Source: Paenibacillus antarcticus
GTDB lineage: Bacteria > Bacillota > Bacilli > Paenibacillales > Paenibacillaceae
Direction: 5' to 3'
DNA: 64,000 nucleotides
Assembly (NCBI RefSeq): GCF_001637225.1
Contig: NZ_LVJI01000024.1
Location: 124,001 to 188,000 of the forward strand
Positions 26,219-35,448 of this stretch are shown one piece after another. The position numbers and the translations under genes are program-made. A model generated the notes under the pieces. That model ran no database searches and was not told the DNA's origin. It saw only the letters and a list, made by a program, of their open reading frames with translations. Position 1 is the stretch's first letter. Each line of letters opens with the position of its first letter.

Positions 26219-27861
26219 GTTTCACCTTTCCAGAGAAAGAACAAGATACCCTTTCCCATATTAGTCTTTCGATCAAAAGTGGGGAATTTGTAACGATATG
26301 TGGAAAGTCAGGTTGTGGCAAGAGTACATTACTTAGGCAGTTGAAAACGATACTTACACCACATGGTAAACGTACCGGAGAGATTTATTATGGGGGGCAA
26401 CCGATAGAAGGACTGGACCAACGGACACAGGCATCAGAGATTGGATTTGTGCTACAAAACCCTGACAATCAGATTGTGACGGATAAGGTATGGCATGAAC
26501 TAGCCTTTGGGCTAGAGAGTTTAGGGTATGAACAAAGCACTATACGTTTACGTGTTGCTGAAATGGCGAGTTTTTTTGGCATTCAGACATGGTTTCATAA
26601 AAATGTTTCTGAGCTTTCTGGAGGACAGAAGCAACTTCTCAATTTAGCTTCTATCATGGCGATGCACCCTTCGGTATTAATTCTTGATGAGCCAACGTCA
26701 CAACTAGATCCAATCGCGGCGGCTGACTTTTTAGAAACGGTAAAGAAAATAAATCGCGACTTAGGTACAACTATTATAATGACAGAGCATCGACTGGAGG
26801 ACATACTCCCTATCTCTGATCGCCTCATTGTGATGGATGCAGGGGTAATAATTGCAGATGATTTACCTCATAAGGTCGGACAAATATTAAGCGAGATGAA
26901 TCATCCGATGTTTTGCTCGATGCCTTCACCGATGCAGATATATGCCGGTGTGGACAATGACTTGGCTTGTCCTGTAACGGTAAAGGAGGGACGGCAATGG
27001 TTAAATGCGTTCCTGTGTGATAATAAACCAGCTGAAATGGTGGATACCAAGGAAACCATAGGGATATCCAGTCGTACTGTAATCACATTTAAAGATGTGT
27101 GGTTTAAATACGAAAAGAATAGTCCGGATATTATCAAGGATTTGTCTTTTGAAGTGAAAGAGGGCCAGTTCTATTGCATCGTTGGTGGGAATGGCACGGG
27201 TAAAACATCGACACTATCGCTTATTAGCGGTATCCTCCAACCCTATAGAGGAAAGGTTCTCATAGGTGGTAAGAATACTGCCCAAATGAATGCCAAAGAG
27301 CTATTTACTAATAATCTGGGTATACTTCCGCAAAGTCCGCAAACGTTATTTGTGAAAAAAACAGTTGAACAAGATTTATACGAAATGTTGTCAGATAAGC
27401 CGCTAACGAAGGAAGAAAAGGCAGTTAAAATAGATGCAATCGTTAAGTTCGCAGAGCTTGAGGATCTACTAGCTATGCATCCTTATGACTTAAGTGGTGG
27501 AGAGCAGCAGCGAGCGGCACTAGCTAAAGTTCTTTTGTTAGAGCCGAGGATATTGTTGCTCGATGAACCAACGAAGGGCCTGGATGGATTTTTTAAGGAG
27601 AAGCTTGCCTTATTCTTGAAGAAGTTAAATGCTGATGGTGTTACGATTGTGATGGTCTCACACGATATTGAATTTTGTGCTAAGTATGCAGAAGTATGTG
27701 CGATGTTCTTTGATGGGAGTATCATTACTTCGAATACAACCCAGCAATTTTTCGCAGGGAATAGCTTCTATACGACGTCAGCCAATCGGATGGTGCGTCA
27801 TGTATGGCCGAATGCAGTCAAAGTTGAGGATGTGATTGAACGATGCCAGACAAGCAGGTGA
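26191..27861 (+). CDS. ECF transporter fused double ATPase (EcfA-EcfA')
   Basis: ATG 26191 is chosen because GGTGGAGGTAATGA precedes it and the first nucleotide-binding domain begins at once. The 556-residue chain has two ATPase domains. Domain 1 has GKSGCGKST (38-46), LSGGQK and ILDEPTSQLDP. Domain 2 has GGNGTGKTS (332-340), LSGGEQQR and LLLDEPTKGLD. The fusion replaces the usual EcfA1/EcfA2 pair. It starts inside the T gene and ends inside the S gene (19-base overlap), so the three subunits are made together, typical for a dedicated (group I) ECF transporter. Confidence 0.93.
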   Translation: MEIYTIKDVSFTFPEKEQDTLSHISLSIKSGEFVTICGKSGCGKSTLLRQLKTILTPHGKRTGEIYYGGQPIEGLDQRTQASEIGFVLQNPDNQIVTDKVWHELAFGLESLGYEQSTIRLRVAEMASFFGIQTWFHKNVSELSGGQKQLLNLASIMAMHPSVLILDEPTSQLDPIAAADFLETVKKINRDLGTTIIMTEHRLEDILPISDRLIVMDAGVIIADDLPHKVGQILSEMNHPMFCSMPSPMQIYAGVDNDLACPVTVKEGRQWLNAFLCDNKPAEMVDTKETIGISSRTVITFKDVWFKYEKNSPDIIKDLSFEVKEGQFYCIVGGNGTGKTSTLSLISGILQPYRGKVLIGGKNTAQMNAKELFTNNLGILPQSPQTLFVKKTVEQDLYEMLSDKPLTKEEKAVKIDAIVKFAELEDLLAMHPYDLSGGEQQRAALAKVLLLEPRILLLDEPTKGLDGFFKEKLALFLKKLNADGVTIVMVSHDIEFCAKYAEVCAMFFDGSIITSNTTQQFFAGNSFYTTSANRMVRHVWPNAVKVEDVIERCQTSR

Positions 27862-28571
27862 CGGGTAAGCGATTAAGCGGCCGGACAGTATTAGCAACTG
27901 TGCTTATCCTCATTGTCATTCCAGCTACGATGATGTTAGGTATTCTCGTATTAAATGATCGTAAATATTATTTTATTAGCTTATTAATTGTACTTTATAC
28001 GATGATTCCGTTCGCCATGGTATTTGAAAAGCGTAAGCCACAGGCACGGGAGTTAATCGTGATCGCTGTATTAACAGCTATTGCAGTAGCAGGAAGAGGC
28101 GCGTTCTTCATGTTGCCGCAGTTCAAACCCGTCGTTGCAATTGTTATTATCGCAGGTGTGAGTCTGGGTGCTGAGGCAGGATTTCTTGTAGGCGCTGTTA
28201 CAGGATTTGTATCCAATTTCTTCTTTGGTCAAGGGCCATGGACGCCGTGGCAAATGTTCTGTTTTGGAATTATTGGGTTTATAGCAGGTATTTTATTTGA
28301 AAAGGGACTTCTTAAAAAGACGAAACTATCATTGTGTGTATTTGGAGGCTTAGCTACTTTGTTAATTTACGGTGGTATTATTAACATAGGTTCACTAATG
28401 ATGTTCACATCACAGTTCTCATGGCAGGCGTTACTTGCTACTTACATTTCAGGTTTTTGGTTTGATATGGTGCATGCGATTGCCACGGTGGTGTTCCTCT
28501 TCTTCATTTCTCAGCCGATGATTGAGAAATTGGATCGGATTAAGATTAAGTATGGACTGATTGAGAAGTAG
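27843..28571 (+). CDS. ECF transporter S component, putative cobalamin-specific
   Basis: The 242-residue protein has about seven to eight hydrophobic segments, including two N-terminal ones ahead of the S-type six-helix core. The core has RELIVIAVLTAIAVAGRGAF and the small-residue loop GAVTGFVSNFFFGQGPWTPW, which are typical of S components that dock onto EcfT. The cobalamin assignment comes from the riboswitch and the two DUF4430 proteins; the sequence would fit the predicted cobalamin S families (CbrT/CblT), but I cannot choose between them. It is the last gene before a strong terminator. Confidence 0.82.
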   Translation: MPDKQVTGKRLSGRTVLATVLILIVIPATMMLGILVLNDRKYYFISLLIVLYTMIPFAMVFEKRKPQARELIVIAVLTAIAVAGRGAFFMLPQFKPVVAIVIIAGVSLGAEAGFLVGAVTGFVSNFFFGQGPWTPWQMFCFGIIGFIAGILFEKGLLKKTKLSLCVFGGLATLLIYGGIINIGSLMMFTSQFSWQALLATYISGFWFDMVHAIATVVFLFFISQPMIEKLDRIKIKYGLIEK

Positions 28572-28600
28572 TAGAATTCGGTTTGTACAGTGGACATGAC

Positions 28601-28637
28601 AAAACGGTAGATCGCTAACAAGGCGATCTACCGTTTT
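28601..28637 (+). terminator. Terminator of the cobalamin operon
   Basis: A perfect 15-base stem AAAACGGTAGATCGC / GCGATCTACCGTTTT with a 7-base loop. Its flanking A and T runs make it usable on both strands. Confidence 0.9.
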
Positions 28638-28759
28638 GATTTCTACGCTATAAATTAATTCTCGATGAGGTCGATCACGTGTTTATCGAGAATCCACATT
28701 AAAATATGATGGAAATTGAATAAATTATATCAGTGACTATTTGTTTTATAAGTGGGAGA

Positions 28760-29455
28760 ATGGTGGTAGGTCAATATGTATTAGAATGGAGTAGATATCG
28801 AATTCAGAAACAAATAGAAGAAGAGATAGTGGAGTTACGTGAACTGGTTACGAGGGAATTGTTAGGGGAATTGTCGTCAGAAAGTGTCCGCCCGAATGAA
28901 CCCGTGAAGGTTTGGTCATTCCCTAAGCCTTGGCTGTTACTAGGATCAGGGAATTATGCGGCAGTATTCTCTCACCCGGATTTTGAACATTATGCTGTGA
29001 AAATTTATGCTCCAGGAAGGCCTGGTTTAAAGGAAGAAGCTGAGGTATATAAGCGTCTTGGTGATCATCCAGCATATTCCATATGCTATTATGTCGGAAC
29101 GGACTTTCTTATATTGAAGAGACTGAATGGAATCACGTTCTATGAATGTATCAAAAAAGGGATTTGCGTAACTGAACAGGCTATACAAGATATTGATGGA
29201 GCTTTAGAATATGCTTGTTCGCGCGAACTTCGTCCACACGATGTTCACGGTAAAAATATCATGATCAAGGATGGCCGGGGTCTGGTCGTGGATGTGTCTG
29301 ATTTCTTAAAGCAAGATGATTGCAACATGTGGGATGATTTCAAAATAGCATATTATAGCCTGTATCGTCCTATAACATCTATATGGTTATTTCCAGTACC
29401 CGGCGCTGTGTTGGAGGCGGTACGAAAGGGATATCAGCTTTGGCGAGGTAGATGA
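28760..29455 (+). CDS. Protein kinase-like (YrzF-type) protein
   Basis: The start is uncertain: ATG 28760 has GTGGGAGA close upstream, and GTG 28733 is an alternative. The roughly 231-residue protein keeps a kinase outline: LLGSGNYAAVF (glycine loop), AVKIYAPG (ATP-binding lysine), LILKRLNG (hinge), LRPHDVHGKNIMIK (catalytic loop, His-Asp-Val-His in place of HRD) and VVDVSDF (in place of DFG). It resembles short B. subtilis YrzF-like proteins. The C-terminus is hydrophobic (SIWLFPVPGAVL). Activity and target are unknown. No neighbours appear linked. Confidence 0.7.
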   Translation: MVVGQYVLEWSRYRIQKQIEEEIVELRELVTRELLGELSSESVRPNEPVKVWSFPKPWLLLGSGNYAAVFSHPDFEHYAVKIYAPGRPGLKEEAEVYKRLGDHPAYSICYYVGTDFLILKRLNGITFYECIKKGICVTEQAIQDIDGALEYACSRELRPHDVHGKNIMIKDGRGLVVDVSDFLKQDDCNMWDDFKIAYYSLYRPITSIWLFPVPGAVLEAVRKGYQLWRGR

Positions 29456-29577
29456 CTTAATCGATTGACATGTATCTTTAATTTGTTTTAACGTTAGTTC
29501 AATAGCGGAATAAGACCCCACATTGGGGAGAGAATTTGTGTTCACTAAACCTATCAGTACAGATTGGAGCCATACAA

Positions 29578-31413
29578 TTGTATCGAAATTTAGAAGATTG
29601 TATTATCGACTTAGAGAAACATGGACATTTAGTTCGTATTCGAGAAGAAGTGGATCCTTATCTTGAAATGGCTGCCATTCATATGAGAGTTTATGAGGCT
29701 GGCGGCCCTGCGTTGTTATTTGAGAATGTAAAAGGTTCGAAGTTCCGAGCGGCTTCCAACTTATTTGGTACGATAGAGCGTAGCAAGTTCATCTTTCGAA
29801 ATACATGGACTTCTGTACAGAATGTAATGGCTATGCGCGACGATCCAATGAAAGCGTTGAAACAACCTTTTAGAAATATTGGTAATGGATTTGCTGCAAT
29901 GAAAGCTCTCCCTTTAAAGAAGTTCGGGACGCCTTCAGTTACTGCACAGGAAATTCAAATATCGGACCTTCCACAGATCCAACATTGGCCGATGGACGGT
30001 GGTGCTTTTATCACACTGCCGCAAGTGTATTCGGAAGATCCAGAGAAACCTGGAATCATGAATTCTAATCTCGGTATGTACCGTGTTCAACTGAGCGGTA
30101 ATGAATATGAAATGAATAAAGAAATTGGCTTACATTATCAGATTCACCGCGGAATAGGTGTACATCAAGCTAAGGCAAACAAGGCCGGAACGCCTTTGAA
30201 AGTAAGCTGTTTCGTAGGAGGTCCTCCGGCGCACACGTTGTCAGCGATCATGCCATTGCCAGAAGGTCTTAGCGAGATGACGGTCGCTGGATTGCTTGCA
30301 GGACGGAATTTTCGCTACAGTTATGTGGATGGTTTCTGTATCAGTAATGATGCTGATTTTGTAATCACTGGAGAAATTCATACTGGCGAGACGAAGCCGG
30401 AAGGTCCTTTTGGAGATCATTTGGGTTATTACAGCCTTACCCACAATTTCCCTGTCATGAAAGTACATAAAGTGTATGCTAAGCCCAATGCCATCTGGCC
30501 GTTCACTGTTGTGGGTCGTCCACCGCAGGAGGATACCGCATTCGGAGAACTTATTCATGAGTTAACAGGGGACGCAATCAAACAGGAAATTCCCGGTGTC
30601 AAAGAAGTACATGCTGTGGATGCTGCGGGTGTACATCCGTTGCTGTTTGCAATTGGTAGTGAGCGATACACCCCTTATCAGAAAGTGAAACAGCCGACAG
30701 AAATACTCACGATAGCCAACCGTATATTAGGCACAGGGCAATTGAGCTTGGCGAAGTACCTATTCATAACTGCTGAAGAGAATCACCCTATAGACTCGCA
30801 CAATGAAGTAGAATTTTTGAAGTATATTTTGGAACGGATAGATTTACATCGCGATATTCATTTCTATACCAATACGACCATTGATACGCTAGATTATTCA
30901 GGTACGGGTTTAAATAGTGGTAGTAAAGTTGTCTTCGCGGCCTATGGAGATAAAAAGAGAGAGTTATGCAAAGAGGTTCCGGATGTCTTAAAAGAAATTC
31001 GTGGATTTGAAAATGCACAATTAGTCATGCCTGGTATTGTAGTAATTCAAGGTTCAAAATTCATCGATTATAGTCAAGCGCAACAAGAGTTACAAGGGTT
31101 ATCAGAGGCTATTCAAACGAAGGGGCCAATTCCATCTTGTCCTATGATCATTCTAAGTGACGACAGTTCATTCATAAGTGCGACAATTCAAAATTTCCTA
31201 TGGGTTACATTCACGAGAAGCAATCCTTCGCACGACATTTATGGTGTGAACGGTCATTATGAGAACAAACACTGGGCTTGTGACAATGTAATTATTGATG
31301 CACGTACCAAGCCACATCAAGCACCGCCATTAATAGCTGATCCAACGGTTGCGAAGAACATTGAGCGATTATTTGTTAAAGGGGCAAGCTTAGGTGGGTT
31401 AAAGATCGAGTGA
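29578..31413 (+). CDS. UbiD family prenylated-FMN-dependent decarboxylase
   Basis: TTG 29578 is chosen because TTGGAG lies eight bases upstream and the protein then starts YRNLEDCIIDLEKHGHLVRI, the usual UbiD beginning; TTG 29536 with GGGGAGA is an alternative. The 611-residue chain is the long UbiD form. It holds NLGMYRVQ, HYQIHRGIG, EGPFGDHLGYYS (carrying the conserved Glu/Asp region) and VGRPPQEDTAFGELI. UbiD enzymes use prenylated FMN and a metal to decarboxylate aromatic or alpha,beta-unsaturated acids. No UbiX flavin prenyltransferase gene is in the window. The substrate is unknown; menaquinone or phenolic acid metabolism is possible. Confidence 0.88.
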   Translation: MYRNLEDCIIDLEKHGHLVRIREEVDPYLEMAAIHMRVYEAGGPALLFENVKGSKFRAASNLFGTIERSKFIFRNTWTSVQNVMAMRDDPMKALKQPFRNIGNGFAAMKALPLKKFGTPSVTAQEIQISDLPQIQHWPMDGGAFITLPQVYSEDPEKPGIMNSNLGMYRVQLSGNEYEMNKEIGLHYQIHRGIGVHQAKANKAGTPLKVSCFVGGPPAHTLSAIMPLPEGLSEMTVAGLLAGRNFRYSYVDGFCISNDADFVITGEIHTGETKPEGPFGDHLGYYSLTHNFPVMKVHKVYAKPNAIWPFTVVGRPPQEDTAFGELIHELTGDAIKQEIPGVKEVHAVDAAGVHPLLFAIGSERYTPYQKVKQPTEILTIANRILGTGQLSLAKYLFITAEENHPIDSHNEVEFLKYILERIDLHRDIHFYTNTTIDTLDYSGTGLNSGSKVVFAAYGDKKRELCKEVPDVLKEIRGFENAQLVMPGIVVIQGSKFIDYSQAQQELQGLSEAIQTKGPIPSCPMIILSDDSSFISATIQNFLWVTFTRSNPSHDIYGVNGHYENKHWACDNVIIDARTKPHQAPPLIADPTVAKNIERLFVKGASLGGLKIE

Positions 31414-31428
31414 AAAGGGTGAGGTTTA

Positions 31429-31445
31429 TTACTCACGGTGAGTAA
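31429..31445. promoter_or_regulatory. Operator-like perfect palindrome
   Basis: Arms TTACTCAC and GTGAGTAA are separated by a single G, as in many dimeric repressor operators. It lies 16 bases after the UbiD stop and ahead of the UbiD terminator, with no adjacent regulator gene. Confidence 0.45.
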
Positions 31446-31492
31446 GATAATACGCTCTGGCGTACGATTAGTATAGGTTCCATCATCATTGA

Positions 31493-31537
31493 AACGTCAT
31501 AATCCTTGAGGAAAGAGGGATTATGGCGTTTTTTTGA
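31493..31537 (+). terminator. Terminator after the UbiD gene
   Basis: Arms AACGTCATAATCC (31493-31505) and GGATTATGGCGTT (31518-31530), with one mismatch, are followed by a T run. Confidence 0.88.
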
Positions 31538-31590
31538 TTTACTCAAATGTTTACTTTTATAATAATCTATCATTTGTAAAAATTTGTTCA

Positions 31591-31618
31591 TAAACTACAG
31601 GGATTTAAATGCCGATAT
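31591..31618 (+). promoter_or_regulatory. SigD-type (motility sigma factor) promoter
   Basis: TAAA (31591-31594) and GCCGATAT (31611-31618) are spaced by 16 bases. This fits the Bacillus SigD consensus, with a perfect -10 element, and lies about 65 bases before the chemoreceptor start. It supports expression with flagellar and chemotaxis genes. Confidence 0.7.
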
Positions 31619-31682
31619 AAGGAAGTATCACAAATTTGAAATATTGTTAATCAAAATAGAAGGAATGACCTGGAGGCTTACA

Positions 31683-33422
31683 ATGAATAGGAAAAGTTTA
31701 ATCTTCAAATCAAGTATTGTTTTATCATTGTTGTTTGTTTTACTCGGGAGTGCGATGGCTTACATATCTTTCGATCGCTTACGAATGCAGCAAGATGCGG
31801 AAATGGTTACGATGGAATGGACATTACACAATATGATAGTGGAGAGTATTCCTGCGATCGAGAAGGCAAAGACTTTGATGAACTCAGAGGATCTTATGAA
31901 GGATGAGAGTATTCAACAATTGCAGCGGCAATTAGATAGTATGAGAAGTAATGAAATCATAGCAAATAGTTATCTTTATATGCCGGAAGTGGAGAAAAGC
32001 GGGGACAATAGAAAGGTGCAATTAATACTTGGAACCCAAGGATTATACAAATCGGGTCTTTTACCAGGTTCTACGTATGAAGCGAAGGGGGCCTTTGCTT
32101 CAGTATTAGATCAAGTGGAAACAGATGGATATGCTTCTTCGGGCGTATTTAAAGATGAATATGGGACATGGGCAAGTGTTGTTAGCGAGATCAAAGATGC
32201 TGATGGAAATAGGATCGCCATTTTTGGAATTGGCTTTGACTATGATTACTTAATAGCGAAGCAAAATTATCAGCTGAAAGTGACGATTTATATTGGAGCA
32301 GTTCTTATTGTTCTTTTCGTAGCGTTAACCATTTATCTCGTGCGGATTACATTACGCCCTATCAGAAAGTTGTCTGAACTGAGTAGACAGGTAGCCGATG
32401 GAGACCTTTCCGTGATGATACCCGTTAAAAATCAGGATGAGGTTGGAATACTGTCTGATAACTTTAACACGATGATTAGCAATATCCGTCAATTAGTTCT
32501 TAACGTACAATCAACATCTTTAAACGTTACATCTTCTTCAAATGCTTTGACAATGAGTGCAGAACAGACTTCAAAGGCAGCGGAGGAAATCGCAGGTTCA
32601 GTTCAAGAAGTAGCGTACGGTTCGGAAACACAAATGCAGTCAGCTATGGAAAGCCAAATTGCCATGGAAGAAATGGCTCTTGGTATCCAGCGGATTGCGG
32701 AGTCCTCTGCGAGATTGTCTGAACATGCTAATGAAGTTACAGAAAATGCCGAGCAAGGTAATAAAGTTATCCATCAATCTGTCCATGAAATGGAAGTCAT
32801 TCATACGTCCGTATCAGGTACCGTGGATATATTGGCTGAACTTCAGCAACGTTCTCAAGAGATCGAGAAGATTCTAGGCATTATTACGAACATTGCAAGA
32901 CAGACGAATCTACTAGCACTGAATGCTTCTATTGAAGCAGCGAGAGTTGGAGAACATGGTAGAGGGTTCGCGGTCGTTGCGAATGAAGTTCGGAATTTGG
33001 CTGAGCTATCTCATAACTCCTCTCAGCAGATTTCAATTCTGTTAACGGATATTGTTACCAGTGTTGATCGTGCTTCGGGAGCTATGAATACGAGCATGGA
33101 GCAAGTTACTCATGGGATCAAATCTGTGTATTCGGCAGGGGAGACATTCCAAGAGATCGTTACCGCTTTGCAGAGTGTTAATGAACAAGTACAGGAAGTC
33201 TCAGCAGCTTCGGAACAAATGTCCGCTGGGAGCGAAGAGGTTGCAGCTTCACTCGATGAACTTGCTAAAATAGGCAGAAATGCATCACAGAACTCACAAA
33301 ACGTCGCAGCTTCTTCCGAGGAACAAATGGCCATGATGCAAGAGATTTCGAGTTCTGCCACAACCCTTAGGGATATGGCACACAATCTAGAGAATGAGAT
33401 CGGAAAGTTTAGAGTGGAATAA
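31683..33422 (+). CDS. Methyl-accepting chemotaxis protein
   Basis: ATG 31683 follows CTGGAGGCT, and an upstream in-frame start would overlap the SigD promoter. The 579-residue protein has a first membrane segment (about 4-29), an extracytoplasmic single-Cache-like sensor domain, a second membrane segment (about 200-222), HAMP (about 223-275) and a long signalling coiled coil. The hairpin tip around 405-440 contains [20 protein letters not shown] followed by ANEVRNLAE, which binds CheA and CheW. Glu/Gln-rich methylation regions flank it. It forms membrane receptor arrays; the ligand is unknown, but a neighbouring sugar-uptake locus makes a sugar cue plausible. Confidence 0.93.
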   Translation: MNRKSLIFKSSIVLSLLFVLLGSAMAYISFDRLRMQQDAEMVTMEWTLHNMIVESIPAIEKAKTLMNSEDLMKDESIQQLQRQLDSMRSNEIIANSYLYMPEVEKSGDNRKVQLILGTQGLYKSGLLPGSTYEAKGAFASVLDQVETDGYASSGVFKDEYGTWASVVSEIKDADGNRIAIFGIGFDYDYLIAKQNYQLKVTIYIGAVLIVLFVALTIYLVRITLRPIRKLSELSRQVADGDLSVMIPVKNQDEVGILSDNFNTMISNIRQLVLNVQSTSLNVTSSSNALTMSAEQTSKAAEEIAGSVQEVAYGSETQMQSAMESQIAMEEMALGIQRIAESSARLSEHANEVTENAEQGNKVIHQSVHEMEVIHTSVSGTVDILAELQQRSQEIEKILGIITNIARQTNLLALNASIEAARVGEHGRGFAVVANEVRNLAELSHNSSQQISILLTDIVTSVDRASGAMNTSMEQVTHGIKSVYSAGETFQEIVTALQSVNEQVQEVSAASEQMSAGSEEVAASLDELAKIGRNASQNSQNVAASSEEQMAMMQEISSSATTLRDMAHNLENEIGKFRVE

Positions 33423-33465
33423 AGATGTGATTCGTTATAACACAAGACTCATAGAATAATAATAT

Positions 33466-33508
33466 GCCAATAACTGGACTGTAAAGGGTCTAGATATTGG
33501 CTTTTTTT
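33466..33508 (+). terminator. Terminator after chemoreceptor gene
   Basis: Arms GCCAATA and TATTGGC enclose about 22 bases and are followed by seven Ts. Confidence 0.75.
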
Positions 33509-33621
33509 ACTAATTTTCTTCTCTAAGATATCCGTTCATTCGACTTTTTTCGATATAGATGTCCTATTTCTAGAATACCTTGTTATAATAAAACCGTTAC
33601 ACAACATGGGGGGGCATGGTA

Positions 33622-35448
33622 ATGGTCAGGAAATTATACAGAAATTATTTTAAAAACAACGTGTTCTTGAAAATGATCCTGCTTTATTCCGGTATTACGA
33701 TCGTTACAATTATTACCTTGTCCTATTTGATGTTTCGCTCTATGTCTCAATCCATCGTAGAGAAAGAACTTGATATCCAGAAGAATGCGATGGAGAGTGT
33801 AAGTCGTTACCTAGATGATAAGTATGTTGCAGTAAAGGATATGACGATAGCTACGTACAGAAATGAGTCTTTGTCTAGTAATCTGTCTTATTTCTTGACA
33901 CATCCATTTCAAGAGTATGCTCAACATAAGTTGGACCAATATTATAACGAGAATGCTGACAAGTCGACAGATGTGCTAGAATTCCTAAAAGATCAGCTTA
34001 ACAACGATGCGGATATACGCAACTTAATGTTATATAGTGCGGATCAGCAGAATCTATTTGCCTTTGATCAGAATAAGCACTTCAATATGGTTTCGACAAA
34101 TGCTGCTCATTCGTATATCCCGGATGCTATGGCGCAAGAAAGTACACATATTTCTCTGCCGAACGTATGGGTTCGCACAGCGATTAACCAGTGGGATTCG
34201 CGTCTGTTCTCCATCCGTGTACCGCTTAATGATAAAATGACGTTAAAAAATATAGGACAATTATTAGTTTTTTATGATGCTGATAAGATTTCAAATGTAC
34301 TGTCCAGTTATAAAGATAAATTAAAAGGCGATATTACCGTTATATCGGTAGATGGGAGGGTATTGTATGACTCAACCTCTCAATATTATGAGAAAAGTTA
34401 CCCTTATGCAGAACAAACATCTCTCTATAGCAACAAAAGTACTAAGCCGGCAGATAAGGGGATGTATATTAATAAGCTAATCTCCAACGAGGGTGGGTAT
34501 ATCGTCATTGGCGCAGTGCCTAAGAATGTTATTTCACAAGCTTATAACGGACTGAGGAATACGATTATTATGATCAGTGCGATATGCATTATCATCTCTA
34601 TTGTTATTCCTTCACTATTCGTAGCTAATTATGCTAAGCGCACAAATGGAATTATTAAGTTCACACGGAAGGTGAAGAACGGGGATTTAAAGGCTCGAAT
34701 TGAGGATCATGGTGAAGACGAACTTGGGCAAATTTCGAAGAGTTTCAACAATATGATGGATGATCTTAATCTCTATATCGATAGGGTGTTTAAAGCGGAA
34801 ATCAAGCAAAATCATACAGAATTGGCGGCACTACAAGCAAGGATTAACCCTCATTTTCTATATAATACGCTTGAGGTTATCCGTATGCGAGCTATCTCTC
34901 AGGGTGCTGGTGATGTGAGTGAAATGATCTATATTCTATCCGTGTTGTTCAAAAGCCTTGTTCAACAGAAGGAGATTCACTTATTCAAAGATGAACTGGA
35001 GGCGTGTCGTCTATATCTTGAATTGTTCCGGATTAGATTTAAGGATAAGTTCTCTTTCCAAATTGATATCGATCCGATTCATTCCTCAAGAGTCGTAATG
35101 AAGATGTCACTGCAACCGCTGATTGAGAATTACATCGTACACGGGATAAGAACTGAACGGACTGATAATCAGTTATCGATCCGTGTTCTACAGGAGATAG
35201 GATTCATCAAGGTTATTATTGAGGATAACGGACGAGGAATTGATCCGCAAAGGCTTGCACAAATAAAAGATTCACTGGACAAGCCGGAAGAAGAAGGAGG
35301 GTCATTCGGATTACGTAGTGTGCATGCTCGTCTGAAGTTATTATATGGTGCGTCTTACGGGATTGATATACAGAGTGAATTAGACAACGGGACGACTGTA
35401 ATCGTATGGTTTCCCGATATGGAAGGGAAGGGGAATCAGTATGTATAA
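33622..35448 (+). CDS. YesM-type sensor histidine kinase
   Basis: ATG 33622 is preferred over ATG 33616 because of spacing to a run of G (33608-33614). The 608-residue protein has membrane segments at about 15-37 and 313-335 with a double-Cache-like extracellular domain between them. HAMP (about 336-388), the His_kinase domain with phospho-histidine His411 in RINPHFLYNTLE, and an HATPase domain (VIIEDNGRGI, FGLRSVHARLKLLYG) follow. Its stop overlaps the YesN-type regulator start by eight bases. By family precedent it senses sugars or their binding protein and controls the downstream importer and hydrolase genes. Confidence 0.94.
   Translation: MVRKLYRNYFKNNVFLKMILLYSGITIVTIITLSYLMFRSMSQSIVEKELDIQKNAMESVSRYLDDKYVAVKDMTIATYRNESLSSNLSYFLTHPFQEYAQHKLDQYYNENADKSTDVLEFLKDQLNNDADIRNLMLYSADQQNLFAFDQNKHFNMVSTNAAHSYIPDAMAQESTHISLPNVWVRTAINQWDSRLFSIRVPLNDKMTLKNIGQLLVFYDADKISNVLSSYKDKLKGDITVISVDGRVLYDSTSQYYEKSYPYAEQTSLYSNKSTKPADKGMYINKLISNEGGYIVIGAVPKNVISQAYNGLRNTIIMISAICIIISIVIPSLFVANYAKRTNGIIKFTRKVKNGDLKARIEDHGEDELGQISKSFNNMMDDLNLYIDRVFKAEIKQNHTELAALQARINPHFLYNTLEVIRMRAISQGAGDVSEMIYILSVLFKSLVQQKEIHLFKDELEACRLYLELFRIRFKDKFSFQIDIDPIHSSRVVMKMSLQPLIENYIVHGIRTERTDNQLSIRVLQEIGFIKVIIEDNGRGIDPQRLAQIKDSLDKPEEEGGSFGLRSVHARLKLLYGASYGIDIQSELDNGTTVIVWFPDMEGKGNQYV

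Noticed and set aside
31584..31682. N-terminal extension of the chemoreceptor from 31584
   Set aside because: It overlaps the SigD-type promoter, and ATG 31683 has a good GGAGG site and begins directly before the first membrane segment.
33608..33614. G-run as a quadruplex or slippage site
   Set aside because: It is a single G-run just ahead of the YesM start and is best explained as a ribosome site.
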